The notes beneath the pieces are model-generated. The model was not told the origin of the DNA and searched no databases. It worked only from the letters and a program-made list of their open reading frames with translations. Shown one piece after another: positions 11,801 to 23,300 of a stretch of DNA of 51,468 bases (position 1 is the first letter of the stretch; the number at the start of each line of letters is the position of its first letter). The stretch comes from Klebsormidium nitens. Lineage: Eukaryota; Streptophyta; Klebsormidiophyceae; Klebsormidiales; Klebsormidiaceae. Location: positions 1-51,468 of the forward strand of contig DF237245.1 in NCBI GenBank assembly GCA_000708835.1, read 5' to 3'. A program made the translations under genes and the position numbers.

Positions 11801-12636
11801 GCAAAGAGCCATCACAGTCTTGGGGCAGAGTGTCTCAGTGTGTAGAGCCAAGCTCTGTAAGATCCTCTCCATCCTCTGACAAAGGGTTGGTCTACCTAAT
11901 TGATGCCTAACCTTTCTCTGATGCACTTCGCCGTCTCCCGGCAGGATGAGCACAATCCTCTGATCTGGTCGTCCTGCGACACGAAACGCCCGCTCCTTCT
12001 TCCATCCCTGCACAGCATGAACTTGCGTTTCTGATAAGGCTACCAAATTGCGCACGTCAACGCTCAACGAGTATCTGCAGCTTCTTGCGGAGAGGTGTTT
12101 GACTGGCTCAAACAAGCTGTTTCCGGCAGCGCAATGCAGATTTACTCTCGCTGTCAATGTGGCATGTTCATGTTGCGTTCAACGTTGCAAGCCCAAGCCT
12201 CTCGTGGAGTTGCAGCTACAGAGCTCTTGGCAATTGAAATTTTCCGAAAACCAACAGTCCGCGCTTCGGAAGCCTTCCCTTTAAAGCATTCCGTGAGCCT
12301 TCCAAGCTCACAGCCAGTGAACCCTACCTTGAATGTGATCCCCTGAATATTGAGTGACTCTGCCTGATCCTTGAAATAGTATTGAATATTAAGGGAAATA
12401 GTTTAGGGAAAGGGTTTACTTTATATTAAGCAAATAGTAAAGCTTGTAAGGCCTACCTTGAACGTGATCCCCTCCATAAAGGCCTTGTGGAAGGTCGCGT
12501 GCACCTTGTCGTCCTGCTGCACACCCATTGCATACAGCAGGCCGCACACAGAACACGTGGTGTGCGTGAAATTGGTCTGCCCCAAGTCCAAGAACAGCTG
12601 CTCGTAGTGCCGCTTGGGGCTCGGAGCGCGCCGCAT
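8878..12636 (-). CDS. CTF7: Cohesin acetyltransferase CTF7/ECO1/ESCO with an expanded central exon
   Basis: CTF7/ECO1 acetylates the cohesin subunit SMC3 in S phase to establish sister-chromatid cohesion. In transcript order the exons are 12636-12457, 12007-11912, 11524-11450, 10880-9514 and 9001-8878, all GT-AG and in phase, 613 residues. A C2H2 zinc finger uses C28, C31, H46 and H50 (CSVCGLLY, then HATFH). It is followed by GWKKERAF and the acetyltransferase start VYLYIAASKVVGCLMVE. The acetyl-CoA motif RRKGVA is at about 560-565 within CGVRAIWVRKAERRKG. The last exon carries FSQPT at 589-593 and ends TFLVYQ, as the family does. The odd part is the fourth exon, 1367 nt, which adds roughly 370 low-complexity residues between the two halves of the acetyltransferase domain. 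The start used is the first in-frame ATG (12636-12634); a further 5' exon is possible, for example ATG-AGA-AAG with a donor at 13251-13242. No PIP box was found. Confidence 0.9.
12323..12473 (-). repeat. Copy of the CTF7 first-exon end and donor in the next intron
   Basis: On the minus strand the zinc-finger exon ends at 12457 with GGGGATCACGTTCAAG and donor GTAGG. A second copy of the same junction, differing at one base in 22, lies at 12344-12323, 129 bp further into the intron, and also keeps the GTAG donor. Only the last few codons of the exon (GITFK) are visible in the copy. Confidence 0.75.
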
Positions 12637-14266
12637 GGCCACCCAGGGGCATGCTGTGGAAGCCTGTCAACCAACCTGTTGACCAAGTATCGAAGCAACC
12701 ACGTGCTGTCAAGCCACCTGCCATTGGAAGCGGCCATGCCTTTAATGTGGCCTTATTTGCGTTCTAGACTCTTCTTAGTTGCCTTCATTCGTGTGCTCTG
12801 AAAGTAGATTTACTAAGAAGATTCAGGTTTACTAAGAAGTTTCATACCCTTGCTTTGATGTGGCCAAGCTAAAAGGATATGAAAGCTCTTAGCAGCAGTC
12901 AGGCAGAACTCACATGAATCAGGCAACACCCTAGATGAGTCATCTGGGTGCGATCCAGCATTTTATTGCGAGTCTTTTTGGGTCCCTGTGTCCTCAAGAT
13001 TTGCGTGCCTTCTTGCTGCAACCTTTTTAAGCACGCGGCCCTTAAAATAGCAATTGATAAGAGCAGTGAAAGACTGCAACCCTAAAAGCCATCGCATTTT
13101 ATCAGGGCGTTATCCTTTGCATGAGAGGTGCATTGATAGCACTTCAGGTAATCTGCCCTTGCGCTTACAATCGCATTAGCGCTCCGATGTGCATCCATAA
13201 GCTGCATTATTCCTGATCAGCATTGACTGATGCCCAGCTTACCTTTCTCATTTGTGGCTATTCAGAGATGGTCGAGCATTGGATGCCTGATCTGTCTGCA
13301 CCGCCCCAAGGCTGTACTGCTTGCTGCAAAAAGAAGACAGCGCCCGCGCCTGTCCTTCTTATGCTTTCTCCTGTATTCTTCTTAGGAGTGGCGCTGCTTA
13401 TTCAACTTCACTGACACATTCCAACTTCTATCCTGTTTGTCTCCAAAAGCATATTCCTAGTTCCCATCGCAATCTAAACCTGCTGGTCTCCGCTTCTGAC
13501 GTGATCAGTTCTCGACAGCTACCGTACTACCTACCCTAATGAAAAGTGATCCCTTTAGGCTCCCTCCTAGAATCTTAGCTGTTTGCAGGCGATTGCAAGC
13601 CGCCATAAAACACTGCTTCCCTGCCTCGAGCAGTGAAAAGAGGCGTCGCAGCCACTGCTGCTCTGTCACAGAAGAATTGCGAAGGATTCAGTTTTGAAAT
13701 TTCAAGCGGGGTGGTGAGGCTGGGTCCCCCATCCACGGCAGATAGCACAGCAAATCTCGTATCGACGGTCAAAACAAGAGGGTATATTCACACAAAAATG
13801 TTCAAAACTGCATCATCCAGCCAAACCGCTCATGTTCCTCTTTGCTGAATCGTATTTAATAGTGGCTGGTCAACAGTCACGAACCTGTGTCATTCCCAAA
13901 ATCCAAAAACGTGTGAATGCGTTCGCAGAATGGAACCTTCGTCTGACCTGGCAGATTCATTGGCCTGAGAAGACGACGTGGCTGCATATAACGTGCGTCC
14001 TAGACTGCTTCTCCATCTGCGTCGCGTACCAGCCTTGGTGGCTGCCGCCCTGCTTTGCTATTTGCTTCGAAGCTCTTCTGTTTAGGGCGCATCTTCCCAC
14101 TTCTCTAAGAAAATCTGCTGAAGCTGAACGCCCTTCATCCAAATCAGAGAAGCTGAATCTGAGTTTTCAAGAGTCAACTGCAGCGCCTGCGGCACCCCGG
14201 TGAGGCATCTTGGGCCTCAGTTAATAAGGAGAAGCGAGAAAGGCCGAGAGTGCTTGTATCATAGCA
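12637..14266. other. Divergent region between CTF7 and FLAP1
   Basis: About 1.6 kb between two genes read outwards must contain both promoters and 5' UTRs. On the minus strand a good acceptor (TTCTGTGACAG near 13669) and a good donor (AAAG|GTAAGC at 13242) hint at untranslated or short 5' exons of CTF7. No long coding frame is convincing. Confidence 0.45.
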
Positions 14267-17200
14267 ATGGCGGCAGTTTGCACAGCGCCTGGCGCCGCCC
14301 TGGCAGTCCTCAACACTGCCGGGCTGGGCACGAGGCAGAGGGTTTCCAATCGGACAGCAGCAGCCCCCTTGTTGAGCAGCAAGTCTGCTTACCTGGGGAC
14401 CTCAGAATGCTTCGGGTGCACCCTTTTGCAGACCGTGCGCAGGAGGCGGAGCAGGGAAGGAGTTGCAAGAAGCAGTCTCAGGGTGGAGCCATGTGTGGAG
14501 GAAAACGCTTTCCCACAAAAGCACGCAGAGGCTGAGGCCCCCATTGAAAAGAAGCTTAGGGTTGTGGACACCCCCTTGCAGCACTTTTTGCTGCAAAAGG
14601 CAGGGGAGATCTTCAGTTCGGTCCTTAAGGTCGCAAAGCAGCCGGTGCTGGTAGCGGCTCTGGTGGCCATGTTGATGACATCGTTCTCGGGGGATGCTCT
14701 GGCGGCTACTTCTGGGGGCAGGGTTGGCGGGAGCGCCTTTTCGTCGTCGCGCTCTTCATCCTCAGGAGGAGGCAGCTATTCACGAAGTGGAAGTGGGGGC
14801 TACTCATCTGGCAGTTCCTACTCTGCTCCGAGCCTGTAAGTTGATTGTTCAGTGGTCTAACAGTCAACGGGATGCACAAAATTGCAGTCAGCCTACGCTT
14901 TCACTATAGCTGTAGTTTCTGACAAGGTTGCCCTGATTTTTCTCATTTTGGAAGATTCATGAGATTGTCTTCTTGCTGTTTTCTTGAAGGCTAGATCGGT
15001 TGTATCTTGAAGCAGTTCTTGCTCTTCCAATCGAGGATTTAAAAAGAAGGCCGGAGACGAATTGCGAAGAACTCTCTTGAGGAGATTGGTGCTGTTCGCA
15101 GAAGACTACCTTACTTTCCAAAGAGATGGAGACGATCTGTGTACTTTCTAGGGGTCTTATGATGGATCGGCCTTATGCTGGATGGTTTTTTTGGGATAGT
15201 GGCATGTTTTGCCTGATAGTGGCATTGTTTGCCTTGGAGAGCCTGCTTCTCACTTCAGTTAAACTGGTAAGTGCACCAGTTACGCCAAAACTTCTCAAAG
15301 TACTTCTTTTCTTCCTTTGGTGCCTCAGCATTGGACTTGTTTGGGCACTGGCAAGTATACCATCCCATCCTATCTACACCAGCTTTTTATAACAGCTGAG
15401 CACAGAAACAACAGACCAGAGTGAAATAGCACAACGACTATCTGCAAACGCCTACCGTTTTGTCAAACCTAACCCTTAACTTTTCTATCCTTTTCATACC
15501 AATCCTCACACTGATCTTTTCTATCTCACAGCGGCGGAGGCTACGGGTCAGGCATCTACTCGGCCCCCTACGCAGCCCCCTACACCAGCTACTACGGAGG
15601 CTTCTCGCCCTTCGGTTTCTCTCCCTTCAGCTTCTTCGCTCCTAGCATTGGTGTGGGCGTTGGATACGGAGGGAGCAGCATTTTCACTTTCCTACTCTTC
15701 GGCATGCTGGCGCTGTTCCTGGTCCAGACTGTTGGAAGCGCCATTTCGAGCCGCAGCGATGGGGGGATCCTGGGCGGAGGAGACGCTGTGTCAGTCATGA
15801 GACTGCAGGTAAGCTTCATATCTGAGCGCAATGCTTTGCAATGTGTTTGTCTCTCTTGCACAAACATTATCAGCACCATCTGGTGCAAGGAGGCAGATCG
15901 ATGCACCGACACTCATCTCTTGCATCCATTCGCAGTTTCCATACCCTTCCATTTTGCGGCCGTTGTCAACTCATTTCAGTTTTGTATTCTGCCCTGAATG
16001 AGAAGTGGACTTGATTGAGAAGTGGACCTTTGCCCGCGAATTGCAGCATTTTCAGCAGTGTCGCCACTTCCGCTCAACTATGGTACCGTCTGGCCTGACT
16101 TTCGGTTGCTTTTCAAACGAAGTTCTATCATTGGCCCCCTTCTCTACCTTTTCTTGTTGTAGGGAAGGGACTAACATACAAGGAGCATTCCCCTTAAAGT
16201 TCTGTCCTCTTCCGTGGTATTAAAAGGCAACAGATCCATCTCGATGATGCATTTGCTCTTCCGCAAGCAGAGCCGTGTGAATATTGCTTGCAAACCTTGT
16301 CCCATTGAGTCCAACCGCCCCACTGCAGTCCCCTCGAGCAAAAGGCTGCCAGCTAAAGCAGCTGGGTGCAGAACTTCCTTGGAGACCAGACTCCTTGTTT
16401 TTTGTTCACTATTCTTGGCCCTCTCCCTAGGAGGGCCTTCTCTTCGAATCTATTTCGCTACAGGGAGCAGTCTACGTTTCCAATCGTTATGCTTGCAACA
16501 CTTTGATTCTTATCTGCTTCAATTTGAAAAGCAACCAGCAAAATGCTTTATTTGCACACCACTCTTCGCCCTCCTTCCAGGTGGGCCTGCTTGGAAACGC
16601 GCGCACGCTGCAGCGCGACCTGGAGAGGATAGCAGACCGCGCTGACACGTCCACCACCAGCGGCCTGCATTACGTCCTGACTGAGACGGTTCTTTCGCTC
16701 CTGCGGCACCCCGAGTACTGCGTCTACGGCAGAGGGACGGTGAGCTTTCTTGCTGTTTTCTTGCTTCTCCCATGCCTTTTGAGGGAGTTCTCAGGGGCCC
16801 GTGAGCATCTCTGCCGCAGGGAGCATAGAGGCAGTTCCTTCTGCTGTCACGCCACTTCAGTAACTCCACTTCAGACAGACTAAATGACGAAACACTAGCA
16901 GAACGATAGCGAGTATTTCGTCACTTAGTCTGTCTATCCGTTTCGGAGATGTGGTAGAAGTCCAGGTCTAGCTCTGCTTGTTTTGTAAACCACTGGAGAG
17001 GAACTTTGTCATCTTATGGGTGTTGAGTTCCGAGTGTCATTGATGCGCAAGCAGGCTCGTTGGTCTTCCATGCTTCTCGAGGAGGAGTTTGTTTTTGTAG
17101 CGGTCCATTGTGCGTATGAAGCACTTTTTCGTATCTCTTTGTTGTCAGTGTTGTGTATTAACAACCGAGCCGTTCTTTCGTCTGCAGACAGACAAGGCGA

Positions 17201-18604
17201 AGAGTTTCGAGAACGCGGAAGCTTCCTTCAACCAGCTGTCGCTGGTAAGTCTCTCTGCCGGAAAGTCTGACGTAAATTCGCCGCTTGTTATTTTGCCAGG
17301 TCGAGTGATCAGACTGGGCCAAAGAGCGAGAGAATTTTCTCTTGCCACTTGTCTCTTGAGTATAGTCGCCAGCCGATTGTGCAGGACAGCTTATTGCATT
17401 GCGTTTTACAACGGAGCAGCCTGTCATTCAGGTTGGTTCCTGTCATGTTCCTGTTATGTACAGTCTTCTGTTATTGAGGGGCTGAGGTACATCGTTCTGC
17501 AAGCTGTCCCTTCTGAACCACTGTAGTCGTCCGACTTTGATTGTAGACCCGCAGGCAGCCTCTAGCGTGTTTAAAGCCACAGTTTATGAATAACGGTGCG
17601 CTGTTGGTTCCGCTGATCTGTTTTGACGTGTGGAAACTGTTGCCGCTGCCTTGACTCCGATTCTTTCCTGAATTCGTTCTTGTGGTTTCCGCGTCAGTCT
17701 CCGCTTGTTCAACTCTCAGACGTCCCTTTTGCCACGTGGCGTGCAGGAGGAGCGCCGCAAGTTCGAGCAGGAGACGTACGTTAATGTCAACAGCTTGAAA
17801 AAGAAGGGCGGTTTCAATCCAAAGGGCGACGGCTTTGGCAACGAGTACATTGTGGTACGTTATCCTGTCTTCTTCTTGAACCAGAGGAGTTGATGTTGCA
17901 GTCAGTCGGCCTTTTAGAGTTCGTGGGAAGAGGTAATTGGAATGTTTACCGTTTTCTTCCCTGCGTGGTAGTGGCAAGCGGACTGCTTCCTGCGTTTGCG
18001 GATGCATTCGGAAGGCAGTTTGAGCGTACTTGGAGACAGCTGATGAATGTTCTGTACAGCGCGTCAGGCAAATGGGGATGCTTGAGTCTAATCGTCTTGC
18101 TGACGCCCACCTGCTCAATAATGTTTGGAACATCACCCTATCAATCAGCTGTTATCAGATGCTTTGGTGGCCTCTCAACCCCACACCTCTTTGCCAGCGC
18201 TTTGGGCGGAGTATTGGCGGCGCTAGTTCATTGTCTGCAACCTTGTTGTGTGAGGAGGATTGCGTCCGTTCTTATTGGTACTTTCGTAGGGAATTGTTGA
18301 TGATTGCAAGCTCTGTCTCGTTCCGTCGCCTTCGATTCCTTCCGTGCCCCAACTTTGCTGTGGTTTCTCCAACTCACTCCTTTTCTTTCCTCTTCAGGTG
18401 ACAGTGATCGTAGCCGCCGAGGGCAACCTGAAGCTGCCGTCCGTCAGGTCCGCAGAGGACTTGCGGCAAGCGCTGACGACCCTGGGTTCCGTACCGGTGG
18501 ATCAGCTACAAGCGGTGGAGATTCTTTGGACGCCGCAGGACGCCAACGACACGCTGTCGGAAACGGAACTGCTTCACGATTACCCCTCGTTGACTGCCTT
18601 GTAA
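14267..18604 (+). CDS. FLAP1: Chloroplast DUF1517 protein, FLAP1-like
   Basis: The product resembles the DUF1517 family, whose Arabidopsis member FLAP1 (FLUCTUATING-LIGHT-ACCLIMATION PROTEIN 1) acts in thylakoid and envelope membranes to tune non-photochemical quenching under changing light. Exons are 14267-14835, 15532-15808, 16581-16739, 17188-17244, 17747-17854 and 18398-18604, all GT-AG and in phase, 458 residues. The first ~110 residues are rich in Ala, Ser and Arg with few acids, as in a chloroplast transit peptide. A hydrophobic stretch (VLVAALVAMLMTSF) follows, then the family's Gly/Ser-rich segment, a Tyr/Pro/Phe-rich segment (YSAPYAAPYTSYYGGF) and a second membrane segment (FTFLLFGMLALFLVQ). 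The C-terminal half has the soluble DUF1517 domain, including GLHYVLTETVLSLLRHP and EYIVVTVIVAAEG, and ends SLTAL. Family assignment is firm; the exact light-acclimation role is inferred. Confidence 0.9.
15195..15234 (+). repeat. 20-bp tandem duplication in FLAP1 intron 1
   Basis: The unit GATAGTGGCAT...TTTGCCT occurs at 15195-15214 and again at 15215-15234, with a single T inserted and one T lost between them. It is intronic. Confidence 0.85.
16873..16935. repeat. Inverted repeat (hairpin) in FLAP1 intron 3
   Basis: A 20-nt left arm at 16873-16892 (AGACAGACTAAATGACGAAA) pairs with the right arm at 16916-16935 with one mismatch, around a 23-nt loop. It lies just after exon 3. It could be a remnant of a small inverted-repeat element or an RNA hairpin; there are no clear target-site duplications. 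Confidence 0.85.
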
Positions 18605-20351
18605 ACCTAGTTGGTTGCTTTCGAACATTCGGTGTGCAGCGTTTGTCCGTTCACTTCCCATGTGGAGAAGTCGGTTTGTTGCGTGCCCAGCCTTAGAGAT
18701 TGTACTGCATGTCTTAAGAACACTCTGTCGTGTGTTAGATTAGTCGAGTTGCTCAAAGACATGGACATGTGTCATCGAAGCTTCATTGTACAGGCTTAGC
18801 GAGCTAGCAGTTGCTGACGAAACAATTATTGACAGTGTTGCTTTGCTTTGCCTAGCTCTAGATGACCATCCGTGCGTGTAATGTGCATATTAAGCACAAA
18901 CGGCAATAAGTGCAATTGGATCGAGTGATCAAAGCTAGTTTCCTCAAAGTGACACATGTTCTTGGATTTGAGAGGGTCAACTCAATGAGTAGAATTCGAA
19001 CACGTGGCCCGCCATGCCTGCTGGCAATCAATATAATCCGGCTATTCGGAAGACGTCCATCTGGCATCGGGTTGCATGAGTGGCCGGCCAAGTAATTCTC
19101 GTAAGAGATGCGCGTCGCAATGCAGTTGTTTGCAGCAGCCGCGCCGGCCTGCCATGCAGCCCATGAGTCCCCTGAGCCAGTATGTGTCCGGCACGCATTA
19201 AGTCATATGATGATTGGATCAATGTACGGTGCACACGGGCGCCGGGCCTGCAAGCGGCATTGAGTCGATCCTCGTCATGATCGAGTCGATCCTCGTTTGG
19301 CAACGCGGACTAGCTCACCACATATATGGCGCGTGAAATTTCAAAGTCATATCACCGTATGTAGCGTGTCCGCGCATATATAACACATTATCATAGTATA
19401 GCTGCATTGGAAACATATGCCATGAGCTCTATGCATAATTCGACAATTTCTCATGCACACAATTCACATGTGCGACGCTTGCAGCCGGAATATCCGTGCC
19501 ATCCTCTGATAGTCGTCGCAACGTACAAATATTCATGCAACCTTCGATTATGCAAGCGGTTTGCATCCTGCAGCCGATACAGCTTTGATTCAGTGACGGT
19601 TCTATAAGGAAGGCTCAGAGACGGTTGATCCGGATCTTCGTCGTCACTCCAAAGGCGCACCCTAGCTGGTCCTTTCCAGCGGACGTCGAGCTACGGATTC
19701 ATGCAAGGCATGCACGCCAAATCCTACTGCATGGGTGCGGGCCGGGCGGATCAGGTCACCGTGTTAACAGATAGATGAAACCACCGGTGAGTTGCAGTTG
19801 CCCCGTCAGCAGAGCAGCAGCGGCGATTTGGTAGCTGTAATTATGGGTTCCACGGTCGCCCTAGAGACCTTACGCGCGCGTAACGTGAACGCATCATTGG
19901 GCAGGGCAACATTCATTCGTCAGGGCACCAAGCATGACGGCAGGGCACCAAGCATGACGTAAGCGCGCGCGCGGCCGCTCGCGCTTGAAGCTCCTGCTCG
20001 CAGTATCGCAGGCTCCATCATGGCATCTGCTTAGGCGCTCGATGAGTTGTTTGTCAAATCGAGCGAAGGTCACAGGTGGCCGCATCTTTTTGCGCATGGC
20101 GGCCTTGACGGTGGGTTCGAACGCGCGCAAACCTGGAAAGCTAGTTACAGAGTCTCTCCTCCTTCCAGAATTATCACGAAGAGCTTCTTGTTTTGCCCCT
20201 TACTGTCTCCTCCTCAGAAACCACTCCCCAACCCACATTTGCGGATCAGCAGGGTCGTTGCGTGCTTCGAGAAACACAGAAGGCAGAGAAGGTCTGCGAA
20301 TCTTTTGAGCAATAGGGATCGCTTTACGTCGCCGTTGTTGCCAAGGCAGAT
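18605..20351. other. Intergenic region between FLAP1 and the aldo-keto reductase
   Basis: No gene is supported. The middle part (about 18860-19780) is rich in short palindromic words (ATATAT, ATGCAT, CATATG, CGATCG-like). Two local duplications are clear: GAGTCGATCCTCGT at 19262-19275 and 19283-19296, and a perfect 20-bp repeat at 19921-19960. The promoter of the reductase must lie in the right-hand part. Confidence 0.6.
19921..19960 (+). repeat. 20-bp tandem duplication upstream of the aldo-keto reductase
   Basis: The unit CAGGGCACCAAGCATGACG plus one base occurs at 19921-19940 and 19941-19960, differing only at the last base. A partial match (GCAGGGCA) precedes it at 19901. It sits next to an alternating GCGCGC tract. 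Confidence 0.9.
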
Positions 20352-23300
20352 ATGGCAAATGCCAACGAGCCGCCCGGTGGCTATGCGGAGATCGCGAACC
20401 CCCCCCAAAACACCGTGGTCAAGATTCCGCGGCTAGGTTTTGGCACTTATCAGATTCCGCCTGGATATGAGACGGAACAGGCGGTTTCCGCTGCCCTGAA
20501 GGTTGGCTACCGCCACATTGATACAGCGGCGGTCTACCAGAATGAAGAGTCTGTGGGTATGTGCCTCTCTCCTAGGGAGCTATCTCTTGCGCGCACTCCC
20601 TCAATCTTCGTGTGCTTTTTTTCCTTTGCTTGCAAAAAGGATCTTGGACCCAACCGCCAATGAATACCTGTGCGAAGAGCTTTTCCCCTGAGCAGCTAGT
20701 TCCCTCGTTTTATAAGAAACTGCTGAAAGTGGCGACTCGCAGATGGATAAGATTCAAACACAATGGGTGTCGCATGCGGAATCTGCTTGCAGCGCTTCTT
20801 CTGTGCTCCGATCCCTTGCATTTTAGCTTGGCTGACGACTTGAATGCATGCAAAGATTCTATCCTAGATGCGGCTTCTATCCGCGAAAGATATGGAGGCA
20901 GGAGCCCTTACAGAATAGCAAATGGGGCAATGTATGCTTACGTACTATCTCCATGCGGATCATCTTCGAGCTGCAGCCGTTGAAAAGGTCTTCTCATATT
21001 TGCCAGTCAAGACATTTCAATCAGAATGTGTCAGAATGCGAAAATGCTCTTTGGATGTAACCTCATGTACAGCAGTTGCTGTTTGCTCCATCGAGAGTGG
21101 TTGACCGCACAAGATTCATCTGACTGAGTTGATCGACCAGAATTTTTAAAAAAGAAACAGAACCCGCAGGATTACCAATTGAAGAGGCGCAGCTCTCTCA
21201 TTGGTTCTGTATCGACGAACTTTGTCGTTCGATTCGGGTGCGCGATCCAAGGCAGTTGAGGTAAAAAGCACCCATCTTCAGTGTCCCAAAACCGAACAAC
21301 CTATTCGTCGACCGATACCCATCAGCGTCTACTTTCGATTCAGGTGCGGCGATCAAGAAGAGCGGGCTTCCCCGTGAGGAAATCTTCGTGACGACCAAGC
21401 TGTGTAACAGCGACCCCGGCTTTAATTTGTCAAACCAAACAATCTGCATGATGTTTTTCTGCTTCATAATCATCCAACAGTGACTACGGCTTGGACTCAG
21501 GTGCGGCGATCAAGAAGAGCGGGCTTCCCCGCGAGGAGCTCTTCGTGACAACCAAGCTGTGGAACAGCGACCACGGCTTCGAGCGTACGCTGCACGCCTT
21601 TGGGCGGAGCCTGCACAAGCTGGAACTCGACTACGGTAAGAGATGTGCGCCCAAACGTGTGTTGCTTGTCCCGAAAGAGAGTGGAGGATCTGTATTCTAC
21701 TTCGTAAGTTTTTGAGGCTGCCGTTTTTTCTTCATTTCCGCAATGGCAAACATTCTGATTTAGGAGACTTGGATTAAACGAGGGTGTATTTGCTTTCACG
21801 TCTACTTTTCTACCCGCAGTCCCTTTGAACTCAATTTTATGGTTCGTGGCGTTCTCTTGGGTTTACTATAACCGCCTTTCGTCCACTTGGCTGCAATCAA
21901 TTGATCCCGTCAGAAGTGGCTCAGAACGGGGTCTTGGGTCCTTGCGATTTGAGTTCTGATCGAACGGTGTGGAGCCGTCATCAGCTGGTTGCCAATTTTT
22001 ATCGTGATGTTTAAACGCTCTTTAATGATGACCTCGCCTGGTCCCTAAAGATTCTGCAGGACGTTCTTGTTGGTACCCGCTTATGAATCTTTTGAGCCGT
22101 AATTCGGCCCGTTCAACGCAGCCGATGTGTATTAGATCTACCCCTCGCATGCCCCCGCACTTACGACGAGACGTCGTCAGCGTAACTTCGTCCACAATTT
22201 GCTCTTGACTTTCCAACTAAAACCGATTTCCGCAGTTCAGGTAGCGGGATTAGGACCTTGTTGTTACCATCCCTTAACCCGCAGTTGCTCTGTACCTCGT
22301 GCACACGCCCGGCAGCCCGCGCACGCGCCAAGACGTGGCGCGCGCGTTTCAGCTTTCTTCCCATAACCTTTGAAGACAACCTCTAACTAAACAGTTTTCC
22401 GCTCCCTTCTGGTGGCGCAAAGCAACCTCGATTTCCGTAACCCGCAGTCGACCTGTACCTGGTCCACGCGCCCGGCAGCCCGCGCACGCGCGACGAGACG
22501 TGGCGCGCGATGGAGTCCATCCTGGAGGCCGGCAAGGCACGCGCGGTGGGCGTGAGCAATTTCGGCGTGAAGCACCTGGAGCACCTCCTCAAAATCTGCA
22601 ACTACCGCCCCGCCGTCAACCAGGTCCGGACACGTGTGGCTCGTCTGACGTCCGATTTGTCGCCGCCGTTTTTGGAATGTTACCGAGCTTTGCGGATAGT
22701 CTTCGACTACCGCCCCGCTGACAACCAGGTCCGAAATCATTTTGCTTGTCGGACGTCCGAATTCTCCCCCCTTTTTTCGTTGGAAGTAACTCAGCTTTTT
22801 CTGGGGACAGTCTTCAAGTATCGCCCCGCCGACAGAAAAGTTTGAAACGAGACCCTTCTGGAAGATTATGTACGGCTTTGACGGTTTGCAGCTAGATGAT
22901 GAAAGAGTAAGTACCATCGACCGTCCCCCACCGGCCCGCCGCCCTGTTTAAAACATCCAAGCTTTCAAAGCTTTGGCCCGGCTTTCAGCGCGTGCATCTC
23001 ATTTGCCGTGGATGCAAGTGCCTTGTTTCCGGCCTTCACTTAGTCCGCCGGAACGCCTCGCAACCTCTAAAGCGGCACGCAGTTTGGGGGTCACGTTTCC
23101 TCCGTGTTGTCGTCGTTGTTTGTTGCAAGAAACTGCTCTCAGAACTGCCCAAACACCTCGTCTGCAAGGACCGCCAACGCTCAGGGTCCCTCTCCTTCTC
23201 ACGGTTCAAAAATGCGCGCGCGCAGATCGAGCTGCACCCGTACAACCAGCGCAAGGACATCGTGGGCTACTGCCGCGAGAACGGCATCGCGCTCGAGGCA

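Noticed and set aside
13249-13340. Minus-strand segment with acceptor and donor as a coding CTF7 5' exon
   Set aside because: All three frames contain a stop before the donor except for the short ATG-AGA-AAG end, so it is at most a 5' UTR exon with a three-codon coding end; kept only as a possibility.
20100-20125. GGGTTCGAAC word as a tRNA B box
   Set aside because: No matching A box or cloverleaf arms lie at the required distance.
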